Assembly (NCBI GenBank): GCA_026261815.1
Contig: JAMPIT010000566.1
Coordinates: 26,933,001 to 26,997,000, forward strand
Direction: 5' to 3'
Source of the DNA: Monarcha castaneiventris obscurior
Taxonomy: Eukaryota; Chordata; Aves; Passeriformes; Monarchidae
DNA: 64,000 nt
Shown here: positions 45,126-59,339 of the stretch, piece by piece
Layout of the letters: each line of letters opens with the position of its first letter
Position numbering within the stretch: position 1 is the stretch's first letter
Position numbers and translations under genes: made by a program
Notes under the pieces: model-generated
What the model was told of the DNA's origin: nothing
Database searches by the model: none
The model's input: only the letters and a program-made list of their open reading frames with translations

Positions 45126-48100
45126 GATGCAAGTGCTTGTTATGCATTCCAGTAAGAAAGGCATTCAGACTCCGTCAGATATTGATTTCAATGTCATTTA
45201 CTGGACATAACAGGAGAAGGAAAAAGGAAATAACACAGATAATCTTACATTCCTTCAAAAGGTGAGAACCCCAAGCTTCATAGGATTGAACAGTGCCCTA
45301 GCAGTCAGAGCATGGCATTCTGCACAGATCTTTTCTGTGCTGTTTGCCAGCACTGTCATATTCAGGTGTTTTATAGTATTTCCTCATTAGCAAACAGCTC
45401 TACACATAATTTCTACTGTCAAGTGGAGGAACATTCAATGTAAACATGCTGCTTGCCTTCAAGTTAAGAAGGTACATGAGGTGGCATAGAGGCCAGGGGC
45501 CAAGAGGGAGATACATATGGACTTTCATGTTACAATTAATCAGTGAAGTCCACCTGGCAAGCCCCACGGCACAGACCTGCACCTATTCAGGTCAGCCATT
45601 CTGGGAATCACTGGCTCCTTGATGCACAGTAGTGTTCGAGTTAGGACTATTATACGTCAGCTTAGGTATTTCATTCTCCTGTATTATTGTGACCACTGTG
45701 GTCAAAAAGTAGACAAACACTGTCAGTCAAGCAATAACTTCATGCCACAAATTAGTGTCACAGAGTAGCAATATGACTATTTGCAGTGGGGTGCATCAAA
45801 AAGATGGATAAAGGGAAGATTAGGGTCAAAGGCTGCAGTAATTCTGAGCAATGTAGGCTGCATTTGCAAGAGTTCTGGTGCTTTAAAATAAAGTTTATTT
45901 CCAGATGACTTATCTTGACTTCATCCCTGAGAAAACAGTCTGTAAGGGTTTGAGGAACTATTGTCCTTCTAGACTAGACACATAAAGTGTTCTCACGTTC
46001 ATTATCTCAGGCATAATCCTAAAATTTTGTGCATCCTGCAATGATATCTAATTAAAGATTATTCATGAGCTGGAAAAAGGGGAACATTGCATGACCAAAT
46101 CCTATAAAATTTTCAGGCAGACTTCTTGCTTCCTACATTTTAATGTAACAAGGGAGTATGAATTATTAAGAATTAAAATATAGAATTGTTCAGCAGCGGC
46201 ACAGCATTGATCTGCACATGGTATGAACTACTACAGAGAGCACCTGTTGTGTAAGTGGAACTATTAAACAAAGGAATGAGTGTAAATTATCCTCCCACAT
46301 CAAGAAAAGAGTGCTGGGGTTAATAAGATGGAAAAAATGTATGAAATCTATCCAAATTAAAGGCATTCTATAATTAGAATCCTTCCTGCTGCATTATTCA
46401 TTATAAAAGAATTAATGGGGAAGAAATGCAGATTTTTCTAGATGAAAAAATCATTTTCATTCATTTCTGTATCCATATAAATTATCTGACTTATGAATTA
46501 GCTAATAATGTGTTACTTATCATAGCAGTCATGATATTACTCCAGTGCCAGGGTTCTGAGGGCATCACCAGTCCTGCCTATCCCTGCCCAGCTGGGCTTT
46601 GGGACTGCCTCTACCCTGTCTAAAGCCTAGGATCCAATTTCAGCTTCCTGGAATCTCCCTCATCCTATCCACAGGTCAGTGTATGAACATGAAACTCCTA
46701 GTGACTGGGTAGTACCCCAAATTCAGCTGCTCTGACCTGTGTCCCTTCTTTCTGCCTCACATGAAGGATTTCAGTGTTCCTACTGTTGCATGTAACAGAG
46801 AATTCTTTAGCACATCTATTTAGCTAAATGGAATCTCTGACTACTTTTGTATCTATTTCTTTTCTGAATTCCACTCTCAGCCATATTATAACATTGCTGT
46901 GCAGCTGGCAAAAACACTGTAATGATGTTCTGCAGTGAGTTTAACATTTGTGCTTCTTTCTCAGCACGGCAAATTCTGCATTTCCTTCCCCCCATATTTT
47001 TTATGGACAGTCATACACAAGTGGTCTGCACAAGAAGGGAAGGGAAAGGGCATGTGGAGTACTGGTGGCAAAATTCTGAGTCTGAATTGTGTTCATCGTT
47101 TCATGGGGATTTCTGAAGCTGTACTTAGGAAGCAGAAAGAGAGCTTCTGCATTTTCCCCCTAAGAGTTCATGAAGTTCAGAGAAACAGCATGAATCAACA
47201 AACTGCTTAGTCATTATTGCCCGCCTAACAGCTTAGAGTCCAGTTTAGCTTGCTTACAGAAGTTGTCATGGTGATTTGTGGGTAGGGATTCTCTTATCTG
47301 GATCTTGCAATCTGGTACCACTGCAGAGGTAAATTATGAAGAAGCAGTTCTGACCTTGATTAACATCTGATGAGACTATCTGATCTGGAAACCTCTGGAA
47401 ATGTAGGAGATTGCTTCTCCTACATCTGCTGGGCCGCCTGCGTCAGTCTTTGTTTCCTCCTAGTCTGATTGAAGAGCTGGTCTCTCCAGCAGCAAGGCTG
47501 AGAATGTGTTAGTAATAGACAGCTTACTCTGCTTACTCTGTATGCAATATATGCACATATATCCATGGCTGGCCACACAGAGAGCACAGGTGCATCTCCG
47601 GAGCACTCAGGAACACAGGCAGTACCAGCCTCTCTGGCCAAGCAGGAGGAAGAGCCAGTATTGAGTGTCACTGTGTAATGCATCTCCACCCTGTTCAGCC
47701 GGAATATATGTATGTTTATAAATGAGAAAACAGTCCATATATATGTTTGAGCATGTTTGTTTATATGTACAGTATAGAACCCTCCAGCAGGTTGACATAG
47801 CTTTCTGGTATGCCCAGTAGCTGCACCTGCAACCCAGTCTCCCCAGTGGATGGCATATAGGGGACATAAAAACTCCACTTCTTTTGCTGATAAGGACTGT
47901 CTTACCCTGTCACATCTGCAAACACAAAAAAAACATGTGCACCCACAGCCATCACTGGCTGGGACTCCCCTGATCCCCAGCAGCAACCTCCAACCCCGTG
48001 ATCTCATCTTTAGAGAATTCTTGAAACCCAAGCCACCTCACCTACTCACCAGCTCACCTGGCGTGTTCTTCACCAGTGCCCTCACACTTGTGCTCCTGCA

Positions 48101-49994
48101 TTCACTCCATGTGTCTCATGGCACATGTGGCTTTGACCTCTGGAGCCACCCTTGTGCCTGTCACTAGGTTTCACCCACTCAAGTCTCTACAGTTGCTGAC
48201 ACCATGGACACACAGGTCTTCTGGACCCATGGCTTGACTCCACTTGCTAGCACTCAGACCCTCATAAACACATACACACATTGGCTTAAGAGCCTATTGC
48301 TGGAAAAATAACTGAAATAGAGCTCAATGAGAAGACAGGGCAGATTGTGGCAATCGGGTGCAGGATGTCTAGATTGTACAGAAAAGACCCTGCTTACATG
48401 TGACTGGGACTTTTTCTTTCCTTATGTCTTCATTTGCCCACCATAGTTCCTTCCTCTAACTGTGTACATCCCTCATTTATGTCACCTTTGGTTCCTCCTG
48501 CATGCATCCCATAACAACTCATGTAATCCCAAAATTCTCTTCTTCTGCAAAGTATATTGTGTCTAACACCTACGGGCAATAACCATCCTTTAGTCCAAAA
48601 AGGTGTTTCAGAGGGTTACTCCCATCATCTTGGTGGGTTCACACCAGAACAATGGATTTTCTGGTGCTGGAAAAGTCCTGTGAGGAGCCTGGACAAAATG
48701 TCCCGTCTCAGGACTCTGTAGTTTGGGTTCTTTTGCCTTTCATCCTGCTTGTGTGCTCCCCTGTACTTGTGGAGATGGGCCTTTGATAGTCTGGTGGTCC
48801 TCCTGTGATGTGCCTGAGAACAGCCAGAACAGGTTAGTAGTTCATTTATCCCACCAACACTGTTCCTTTTCTACTCAATTTGTGTGTGCAGAAGAGCTGC
48901 TTGTCACTTCGCCTAACAATATCCGTCACTAGGACTCTAACATTTGAATACAAAATCTTGTTTGTTACACCTGATTTAATGACATATACTGTTTATGCTG
49001 TAGGCTTATTTTAGAAGTACAAGTGCCTGTGTTGTCTTTGTGGAGTGCATCTGTAAAGAAATGGCTCATCTACCATGTTTTCAAATCACTTTGTGTCACC
49101 TAAGATTAATAGAGGCATTTTACATTAATACAATAGAGAACAGTTTTAATTGAGGGATTAATCAGCAATGGATCATTAATTAAATCTTTATTTCTTTAAA
49201 ACTCTTTGAAAGCATTGAGAACTACACTTGGGGAAAATATGTTCTGGGGAATAAATCCTATCTTCATCTTATTTTATCTTTTGAATTTTATATATTGCAG
49301 AATAAAACTCAAAGACTACAGACACTTTTTTCCCAACACAAAGCTTTGCTTTTGGGGAGGTTTCATTCTGAGTGCAGAATTACTGAATCATTGTAGAATA
49401 ATGCATTTTTCTATGCTGCCAATAGAGAAAGACTGATAACTTGCCTAAGTTTTCTGAATTGCTCCCTGGAGGTACCTAATTTTCTTTACTGAGTGTAAGG
49501 CATCATTACTGCCTGCTATGAGAACTACAACTTGGCCAAGTAGGACAGACTCTGCTGCCTAGGAATTGCAATACACCAGTCAGGCAGCCATAGTACAGCA
49601 TCTGACTCCAATTCAAAATAAATAGCACTTACCCTGAGCTTCCTGAGCCAGGAAAAATAAAAAAATCTATTACATCTCTTAGTATTTTACAGTTGAAGCT
49701 CTGCCATCTTCAAATTCCAGGAATGTTCCAATGTTTTCTGATGAAGAAACTGCTTCTTCAGAATTACATAAATTTTAAGTGTAGTCTTTAATGCGTTAAA
49801 GAAGTTCAGTTCTTTCACTGAAGATTTCTATTGATTTGGATAGGGTTTGTGGGGAAAAAAAAAGTTAACAAAATCAGAATTTATTGAAAGTTCATAAAAA
49901 AAAAAGAAAAACAAACAACACCCCAAGAAAATTTTTACAGTCTTGTGCCTGTAGTGAGAGAAATATTCCTCAGGTTAATGACATTTTTTCAAAT
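45126..49994. other. Unannotated DNA, some blocks possibly repetitive
   Basis: No gene recognised. Blocks at 45130-45770 and 47430-48930 are richer in GC and have the look of old LTR or other repeat sequence, but I could not find matching termini or target duplications and leave them unnamed. A 203-codon minus-strand ORF at 47420-48031 has no recognisable domain. Confidence 0.35.
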
Positions 49995-49999
49995 ATTAT

Positions 50000-50672
50000 T
50001 GTTGCGTCCCACTCCTAAGAAGAATGAAGCATCCAAGATTCATAAACACTCATGGTAGAAGAGGAACAACAAATCTCAGAGGTCCAAAAAGTACTTGCAA
50101 ATTTTATTAGTAGATTATACACTTGGCATGGAAATTGGTACAAGTTAGTCTTTTATCATTATCATATTTTTAGTAGTAAGATAAATACAAGGCAAAAAGA
50201 TAAGACACAGATATTAAAAACAGAGAGAGAGAGAAAGAGGAAAGGAGATCACCAGTCCCAGGTCCCCTGTTGATCTGGCTGACAAGGTGTCCAGGGTCCT
50301 GGGGGTCACCACCCAGGCTTTGTGGGGGTGCTTTTTTATAGATAATTTTTCCCTGACCTGGGGCTAAAGTTCTCACTTTCTATGCAAGAGTTCGGGGGTT
50401 GCTGGTGGTCTTGTTTCTTCCTTTCCTGCTCTTGCCCACTACTTGACTCTTTTCTGAGCTCACAATGTACTTTGTTGTGCTTATCTCCAGGAGCCAGAAC
50501 AAGCCACTTGTCACAGGAAAGTGCTGCCCCACCTCTGTATGACCCCCTTCTCCAGCCATCCTGTTCTTCCCTGCCCGTTTCCATAGCATGTTCTTATACA
50601 ACAGTCCCTGTTTGGCTTCACAACTATTGTTTGAGACACACACATTAGCCCCTTATCTTCTGGGCTTCTACA
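50000..50672 (-). mobile_element. Solo LTR with 5-bp target duplication
   Basis: Plus-strand boundaries are TGTTGCGTCC at the left and CTTCTACA at the right, with ATTAT on both sides (49995-49999 and 50673-50677). Minus-strand signals set the direction: TATAAAAAAG at 50331-50340 and AATAAA at 50103-50108, in the right order and about 230 bp apart. Read on minus, it starts TGTAGAAGCC and ends GACGCAACA. 673 bp; no internal retroviral region. The family is not identified. Confidence 0.8.
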
Positions 50673-50677
50673 ATTAT

Positions 50678-52934
50678 GCAAGTGAAAGTTAATAAGGGAA
50701 CATTATTTTATGTCACAAATCCGCAAATTTCCAAACTACATATCCATTGTTGCTATTGTGACCACGAATGCTGACTAAGTGATATACACTTCTGAAAACT
50801 TGACAAAAACTTTCCACAAGTGTCTTAGTATCCCTTGGGAAAAGTATCAAATCAAACCTGAATGTATGTAACATATTATAAAATATATATATATATATAT
50901 ATGAGATATCCTTCCATAATTTTCTTCTCTGCTGTCAAAGCCATAATAGATTTTTTGGAGTCTACTCCAGAGAAACTTTCATTTAATCATCCACATTAGC
51001 TAGAGTAATTACAATATTCAGTACCTGACACTCCCAGACCTCCAAATAGAATTACCTTGAAGTGTTATTTGTACTGAGATCTTAGTATTCAGAAGATGCT
51101 GTGCAATTTCTGCCAAACTCCTGAGATTCGATAGCTGTAATGTCTTTTATCTGACTTCCATTTTCTTTCAATAAAGAAAGTGAGGGAGTATTTTCTTTGA
51201 GATGTATAAGCCTATCAAAAAGGATAACATCTAAGCAACAGAGCACTAACACTAATAAAAATCAGAGGTTATGTGATCAAAATCTGTCAGACATCAATCT
51301 GTCATGTAGATTACTTGTTGCAGAAAGATATCCCAGGTTAATAATTATTTCTGATTGTATGCCTGGGATATTACATTGAACATTGAAGAACATTGAAATG
51401 TTGTTTAAGTTATTGACTGTAATTCTGAGGTAACACAGATGCTTTCAATATCAATGTTTATAGGACACAGGTATCTATGTTTGAAATGCAGTCACCAAAA
51501 CATTATTTTAATCATGATCTTTTTCATTAGTGAAACACTTACTGTTCAGTTGTTTCTAGACTGAAACATTATGATTTTTAAACTGATGAGTCTTTCATGC
51601 TGTGCTTATTTTCAGAGTGCTGTAATGAAAACTTTCAAGGTTGCTGTGTCTTAGAGGAATACCTGGAGAGTTGGTTCACTCACTACACTAAAATGCCTAA
51701 TGTGAGACTGCAGGTAGGACAACAATCACAGTCTTAGCTCCTCAAAATCTCTGCTGTTTTAGCTGAGATAAATCACATTGTTTGCTTTGCAATTCCCACT
51801 ATTAACATTCTCTTTTGCCTATGCCTTCACTCTATTTTGTAGCTCAGTCCACTTTTTTTGAGGGAAATAAACATCCTTCCACAACTTTCTTGGAGACATC
51901 TAAGGGTTAGTCATAATACATCATTTAATGGTTGTTCATAGGATGACAAATTACTTACTACTTATGTAGGTGCTGTAAATTCTTTTTTTCAGATGTTCAG
52001 AAGAGCCTTAGATGACAAATTTTTTTTGTGGTTAACTTCCAAACTATTCTGCACTTCCACCATATGTTACACTGGGATTGCAATAGGGAGCGACAGGCTG
52101 GGAAGGAAATCTGATCCTCTGTCAAGAAGAAATGCAGATTTTCAAACCAGAGATTAGGCTTGGAATTAGGTCATCCTTCTCGGGTAATGGAATGAGTCAG
52201 GAGCATTGATGAGAATGACATTGGGAATTTGCCAGTACCAGTCTGATATATGTTTACGTAAATTTGTATGTGCTTTAAATGAGAGCTGTATGAGCAATTG
52301 CTTTCAATTTTGCAATGTTTTCAGACTTTTCTTTTCATCATCCAGCTTACCTGGGGAAGATGTGTCAGGGGTGAGTAGAAAACGAACATAAATTATGGAA
52401 ATGGCATGTGAGTCTTTAGACACTGAAGTGTTATTACTTACTTGTCTTGCTAGCTTTATAGATGTCTGACATCACTTGTTCTGAATATTGTATGGCCACA
52501 TCTTCAGGATGTTATATTTTCATTGCTCAACATTTCTGAAAATCAACATCAAAGCACAATGAAAAAATAGAAGTCCTTAATATAAATCTGGACAGCTGTC
52601 ATTAAAATTAAGATTAATATACATTCGATAAGTTTTTAAAGTTTTGGGTTTTTTGGGGTTTTTTTTGACAGGTCCAAAATATTATGAGACGTGAAATTTA
52701 TATCCTAGAGGAAAACATTTGAAAACCAGCATTTTTTTTATCTCTGTTTCTATTTCTGTAAGGCCTTTACTTTGGACTGCACAAGAACTGAGTACCTGAA
52801 GTAGATTTCAGATACCTCTGAAATTATGAGGTTTAAGATTCCAGTTTGAACTTCATGCACACTTGAATTAACGATATATTACATTTGAATGTTTATGTTG
52901 GTTTCCATTATAGCACAGTATCCAACAACCATGT
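50678..52934. other. AT-rich DNA without recognised genes
   Basis: An (AT)n microsatellite at about 50882-50902; otherwise nothing recognised. Confidence 0.4.
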
Positions 52935-53234
52935 AGGGAGCCTACAAGAAAGGTGGAAAAACACTTTTTTACAAGGGCACGAGGTAATAGGACAAAGAGG
53001 AATGGCTTCAAACTGAAAGATATCTATAGATTAGATATCAGGAAGAAATTCTTTACTGTGAGGATAGTGAGACATGGGATGTGTGTGGCCCATTCCTGGA
53101 AGTGTTCAAGGCAAGGCTGGATGGCGCTTGGAGCAACCTGGTCTAGTGGGAGGTGTCCCTGAGCCAGCACACAGGTTGAAATTAAAATGATCTTTAAGGT
53201 CCCTTCCAACGCAAAGCATTCTATGATTCTATTA
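52935..53234 (+). mobile_element. CR1 LINE 3'-end copy
   Basis: About 300 bp of typical CR1 3' sequence: 'aggaagaaattctttactgtgag', 'cctggaagtgttcaaggc', 'aacctggtctagtgggaggtg' (split here into short quotes) and the end 'aaggtcccttccaacgc' with tail ATTCTATGATTCTATT. Well preserved; 5'-truncated. Confidence 0.95.
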
Positions 53235-55194
53235 CTTCTTCAAGTGAGTACACTGGCTAAAACTTAAGATTTTGTAGGGACATAGTACCATATATCTAAA
53301 AGTAGTCTCACTGCCCACTATTTTGAGCATCAATGTTCTTTGAGAAAGTTAAAAAATGTGGGAGAATAAAAACAGGCTTATTTTAAATAGGAAAGGAAGA
53401 TGCCCATAGTTATGTTCTTACTCTCTAATACGGTATAATCAAAGATATTTGGTTGATAGGCGTTGCACTCTGTCTTTGAATTGCCTAATTTTGGTTGCCT
53501 CCCATCCAAATAATTTCTGATAATTAGATATTCTCATTGGTGAAAGTTTTTGTTGTTTGTAACCTGCTCTCTATCAGGATATTTTCCTCCAAATTTGTCG
53601 AAACCGGGAAAAATAATTTCAATAGAAGTCATAAATTGCATTTTAACAAACAGTAACCTTCTAGAACTTGTTGAATACCCTGAATGATCCATAGAAATAA
53701 TTTCCCATTTTCCATTTCCATAGCTGTGGAACACCATTGTGGTTCCTTCAGTTGGGACCATCTCATGATCTCTGTGCATAATTATCACAGTTATGACTTT
53801 ATATGAAAAGAACAAAACTTTTTACACTGTAGGAATTTAATGACCTCCAGTTTATATTAACCTCCAAGTCCTTTTCTTTAATTTTGTTTTATTTATTAGC
53901 AAAAAAAAAAAAAAGAAAGTAAAGAAAAAAAGCAAATATTTTTAACAAAATACTTAAACACACTGGCCTTGGTTTTTTTTTGTTCAAAAAGGAAACAATA
54001 ATTTCTATTTGAGAAAATTTAACACTCATTGCACTTAAATGGAGTAAGTTTATTTAGAAATAATAAGATCATATTTAAAATAAATTACATATCATATAGA
54101 AATGAAATAATCCTATTATTTTAAATTGTGTTCAATGTCTTTGATAGAAACCATAGGAGATACATCAAGACTTTGTCTATATCTATTTTTTGTCATAAAA
54201 CCTACACATGAATGAAGGCTAAATATGCAGTGGAAAAGATAAACATCTAGTCATGCTAAAGAAAAAATAAGTCTAGCTTAGTTAAAATAAATGACAGCAT
54301 TTTTTAAAAACAAATTACACTCAGAATTAGTGATCACTCAGATTTCACCAAGATTACATCTATTCAACTGAGCCTAAATAAAGACTCTGCAATCTTTAAT
54401 TTGAAATTTTCTTTAACAGCTGCCATGCTTGTTTTGGATGAGGAGCATAATTTAGCTGGATCTAATTTTGTCACAATTTTAATTTAATACTGACTAATAA
54501 TATCAAGTGTTCATTCTGCTTTTTTGCTCTAGCCTTTCACAGAAAAAGAACGTCAGACGAAGAAATTCCCAAAGCAGAGTTTTTATTCGTACTCCACTAT
54601 TAACTAAAGCCCTTTTTTCCCCTTTAGTCTGTTTTCTCTTAATTTAACTAGATAAGGAAATGTTCTCCATAAAAATTCCTTTGTATTTCTGTAATATCAA
54701 GCTTTCCTTTGATTTAAAAGGTTAAACAGCTCAAGTCATTTGAAGGTCTTTTGATAAAGATTTGTAGTCACCTAGAAATATCGAAGAAAATTTCTCCAGT
54801 TTTTAATCTGATTTTGATTTAATTCAACTGAATTTGTTGATTTCACTGGCTTATTCAGAATTCATTCTGACTTAATTCAAATTTATGTTTGAATTTTTAG
54901 CATTATTTCCTTATCGTAAGAGTATTAATTCAATTTTTATGGCTTATCTATATGCAAGTACTGGATTTTGATATACTTTCTGGCATTGAGAAAGACTTCA
55001 GTCCACAAATTATCTTCTGCTGGCAATGGCATCATTTAAACTGGAAATAATACATAAACTTAGTAAAATCATCATCCAGACTAATGCCTTCTATTAAAAG
55101 TGAAACCTGAAGACATTTTAAGTCTTTAATTGTTTTAGGCCTATTTCATCATCAGAATTAAAGCAAGGGATTCTTAAAATATGAGATCAGTTAT
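53235..55194. other. AT-rich DNA without recognised genes
   Basis: No feature recognised beyond poly-A runs. Confidence 0.4.
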
Positions 55195-55540
55195 TTTAGG
55201 TTTTCACTGTGACCATGTTGTGGCCTTTCAGTATTTGAAGGGAGTTTATAAGGAAGATGAGGACAGATGTTTAAGTGAGGGTAATGGTTTTAAAATAAAG
55301 GAGGCTTGGTTCAGCCTAGGTATAAGGAAGAATTTTCTTACACAGAATGGTGAAACCCTGGCAGAGGTTGCCCAGAGAGATGGATGCTCCAACCCCAGAA
55401 ACATTCAAGGTCAAGTTGAATGTGGCTTTGAGCAACCTGATTGAAATGAAGCATGTCCCTGTTCCTTGCAGGAAAGTTAAACTAGATGACATTTAAATGT
55501 GTCTTCCAACCCAAGTTTTCTCCGAGTCTATGAATCTATG
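55195..55540 (+). mobile_element. CR1 LINE 3'-end copy
   Basis: The same 3' region as the copy at 52935 but more diverged, with the order preserved ('ataaggaagaattttcttac', 'gttgcccagagagatggatg', 'cattcaaggtcaagttg', 'agcaacctg') and a tail of TCTATGAATCTATGA. Confidence 0.9.
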
Positions 55541-57609
55541 AACTTTCAGAAGTGACATTATCTAAGAAATTTTTGAGGATCTGACAGTTTTATATACATT
55601 TGTGGAGGGAACAAACCAACAAAACACAAAAACCCAAGCACAAGCTAACAGAAAAATTGAAAGCCAAAACTGGATTGCAAATTTAGAGTTTTGAAAGAAT
55701 TACTGTGTTTTCTGATATCTGTAGTTGAATGGAAGGATACAGTATGCCCTCATGTGTCACATGTTCCAACATTATATATTGGTCTGTAAGTATGAGAAAA
55801 CAGAAAATAAGTAAACAATGGTCAAAAATAAATCAAAATTAAGATAATTGCTAATTCAGTGTAAGAAACATGTTTTTGGAAGCGACTTGATTTTGCAAAT
55901 AGACTGTGTTCTATAGTGTTAACGATAATGTGTTCAGAGTTAGCAAAGAAAAAATTTGCAGGTCATGTCAAACTACATTAAATTGTTCGTTATGCGCTAA
56001 ATGAATGACAATAAAAGCTTTAGAATGTTTAATGGTTGAGCAGCTTTTCATCTAATTTCTTTCTTACTTTTCCATCTGGCAGAATGACAGTGTAACTCAC
56101 TAGCCTCTTTTTCATCACCTTTGACTAGTGAAGTGAGAGTGAGCTATTTAATAAAGGTCAAAAAAAACTAGGACCTATGGACATTAGGACAAAATTTAGA
56201 TTTATTTGACAAACTCATAAAATTATTCTACAGTAAGCTTTTCATTGGGAAAAGTGAGAAGAAAAAGGGAAAAAAGAAACGTTTACTTAGCAGCACTTAA
56301 AAGTCATATAATTTATTACTTCAACAAGTGGCATGGGAGTTGTTGGTTTTAGGAGAGAATATACTACTAGTAATTTGTTTAAATGGATGGAAAGTGGGCT
56401 GGGCAAACTGAACCTCACCTAATGATATGTTAATTAGATTATCACAGTCCATTCTGTAGTAGAGTCCTTGTACTAGCACTAGGCAGAGGATACCATAACT
56501 TTTCTGATGCAGTAGAGTACTTCAGCTTTGTCTGTACAGAAGTACAGAACAATTCTAACTGTTATAGCATGAACAGAATGCTAATCACTGTCCTATTATC
56601 CTACTGGAGTTACTGCAACTGATAAAGGAACTTTGGACAAGACTTTTCTGCTTTTTATTTGGACAGTTAAAAAATAATATCTTAGGCACCTAAATTTGAG
56701 CTAGCAATTTAAACTTAATTTTTGCCATTGTTCTTCCACAAGTTTTGGAAAACAAAAGCATCTTTTCCCTCATAATAAAATTTCATTGGCTACAGTAACA
56801 TAAAGAAAGAGGCAGTCGGTGTGTACACAGAAGGAATAGTGAAAGATTTCATAAATGTCATCATTTATCCTATAATTTTCTACCTGATATCTTCCAGCAT
56901 GTCCTCTACCAGGAGGACAAAAGCACAGGACTGTTTTCAGATTCCAATAGAAAACGCATGAGAGCAAGTTGTATAATAAAATTGTTTTAATAACAAGATA
57001 TAGAAAAGAAAGAAATAGAAATAATGAGTATATCTTCCATCCCTTCAGATGGTTTCATGTAGCACCAGATGGACCTCAGGAAGACAGCCACAGCATGCTG
57101 TGCAGAACCCATCCATGGGAATTTTCATTTTCCCTATGCAATGCTTCTCTAGTGTAGCAAACAAAACTGTATAGCTTGTTTTGACAGATAGAAATGTTAT
57201 CTCTCAATGTCCACTACAGCAATCTTAGCTGCACATATCTAGGACCTATATTTAATAGCAGTGAGTATCCAGGGTATTTCAGCACAATATCTTATGCTCT
57301 GATATATATATAGGGTTATAGTGGGGTGACTCATGATAACATATGGGTTTCTTAAGCTCTAAATACAAAATCTAGTATGGTCGATGTGGCTTGCTGTACA
57401 TCTCTACCTCCTTAACTCTAAGATCTCCTGCAAGATTCCTAATATATAGCATCAGTAGACACAGACTTTTTCCCGAGCATGAAGGGCAGGTTTTTACTTG
57501 AAAGCAAGTTCGGGTTGGTGATTCATACATTGTATCTAGAACTTTTGTGAAAATTGCACACTATAGGGATGCAGTGACTTTAGAAATATTCCCATTATTA
57601 TTCATGTTC
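55541..57609. other. AT-rich DNA without recognised genes
   Basis: Nothing recognised before the solo LTR target site. Confidence 0.4.
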
Positions 57610-57613
57610 ATAC

Positions 57614-58053
57614 TGATGCCTTCTCCAGCCACCTAGAAACAGAGACTAGACAAGAGTAAGGGAATAAAGATAGGTATTTATTTGAAGGGCCTTCAAGGTA
57701 CACCCTGGGGGAGCCGGAGGCTGCTTCCAAAAAATGGACCCCAAGATGGACGGCTGGTCACGAGTTCTTCACACCTTTATAGGTTTGGTTTATTTGCATA
57801 CCATGGTTAATTCTCCAATTAAAGCCCCAGTTCAATGATGTAACTCCCCTCAGCTTGCTCCCCCATTAGAGTCTTTGGTTTACACATTTTGGGCCTAGAA
57901 GAGCCTGGCTGTCCTTGAAAGCAAAGTCTGGAGAGGCTTTGTTATGTCTATCTTGCACGAGAGAGCAGAAATTACAGGCTACAAGGAACTTCAGAGTTAC
58001 ACTCTAAGCAGTACAGAAATTGTAAAATATAAAAGTTAAAACCTAAGGCATCA
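57614..58053 (-). mobile_element. Solo LTR with 4-bp target duplication
   Basis: Plus-strand ends TGATGCCTT and AAGGCATCA are perfect 9-bp inverted repeats. ATAC precedes (57610-57613) and follows (58054-58057). Minus-strand CCTATAAA at 57776-57783 and AATAAA at 57677-57682 give the direction and a short R region. A 4-bp duplication fits class I, gammaretrovirus-like ERVs; that family assignment is an inference. 440 bp, no internal region. Confidence 0.87.
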
Positions 58054-58057
58054 ATAC

Positions 58058-59339
58058 CACTGACCTCACTCCAGGAATTGAAAAAAATATCTCAGGTTAT
58101 TTAGGAAGATACTTCCATTATAAGAAAGGAAGTGAGGTTACTAATGGTAAGCCATACTTCTCAGTCCTGCTTCTTCCTTATGCCATGAATACAAGTACCA
58201 CAAGGCAGAGGATGCAAAATAATTTTGGTATTAGGGCTCAGTACAAAAGATATCTGCTTATAACCTGTGGGAAAGTTATTTATGGAAGTTTATTTTGTTT
58301 GCTTCTTTGTCTGGAATGTTGTAATGTTTCTTAGCTTATCCTGATGAATAATTTTACATGGAGGTTAAGAGTTGAAGTTCATGAAATAAGATGTTGTCAT
58401 TGCTAACTGATGATTGCCATGTAAAACAAAAACCAAAACAACATGCATATGTTTCCTGTTTTCATAAAAATCTGCAAAGTCATAGAAGAGATTTTCTTGG
58501 TTCTCACTCACTGTGACCTTTCCCATTAATTGAGCATACAGATACAGCTGGACTTTTGTTGACAGATAAAAACCTAAAAAATGTTATAGCTTGACAGAAG
58601 AGCTATTAGATAATCTGCTCCTACTCTGTCTGCACATTAAATCCTTGCCTGCGGTAGATCCTTTTCCAGAATATTTTTTCTTCAAGTACCTTTGTAGTAT
58701 CATCCATTTCTCTCCTCAAGTAAAACATTGCAAAAAGCTTTAAAAATGTCCACAGATTACAGAGGATATCAGAAAGTTAGAGAGACTAGTGATAAAAGAA
58801 AATGAACCAACCAGGAAACAGGGACTGCACACGTCATTTGTAATACAGGATCAGTTGGCTTCCAGGGTTATATAGTCTGTTTTCAGGGATATAACCTTGC
58901 AAGTCAAGGAATTACTCGTGATATATGCTGAGACATCTTCAAGGATATTAAGCTTGCAAATAATGAGATCAATCACTCTCAAACTGTAGAATATGCTTTT
59001 TTGAGAAATGAGGAGATTGCATCCCAGCCAAGTAGTTCAAAGAATTGTTTAAGTAGCTGGTATAGAGCAGACATTGAGAACTGACAAAATATTATGGGAA
59101 TTATTAGAAGAGGGTTTTGGAATACATATTTTAAATAATACATGTGTTTTACATACTGTCTATGGATGATGAATGGTCTCTAGAAAGTGATAACAGTGAC
59201 ATAAGGAATATAACCTTAATGACCACACAGAGAATTTGAGAATTTTGCAGTGATTCTTTTTCTTATGAAATATGATGCATAAAGTCCTGTGGAAATGTGG
59301 GGAATCACATAATGGAACTAAGTTATAAACAGCTTACTT
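58058..59339. other. AT-rich DNA without recognised genes
   Basis: Nothing recognised. Confidence 0.4.

Noticed and set aside
45130..45770. Possible additional LTR (minus-strand TATA-like sequence near 45370)
   Set aside because: No matching TG...CA termini or flanking duplication could be found.
47430..48930. GC-richer block resembling old repeat sequence, with a 203-codon minus ORF
   Set aside because: No termini, domains or repeat family recognised; left as unannotated DNA.
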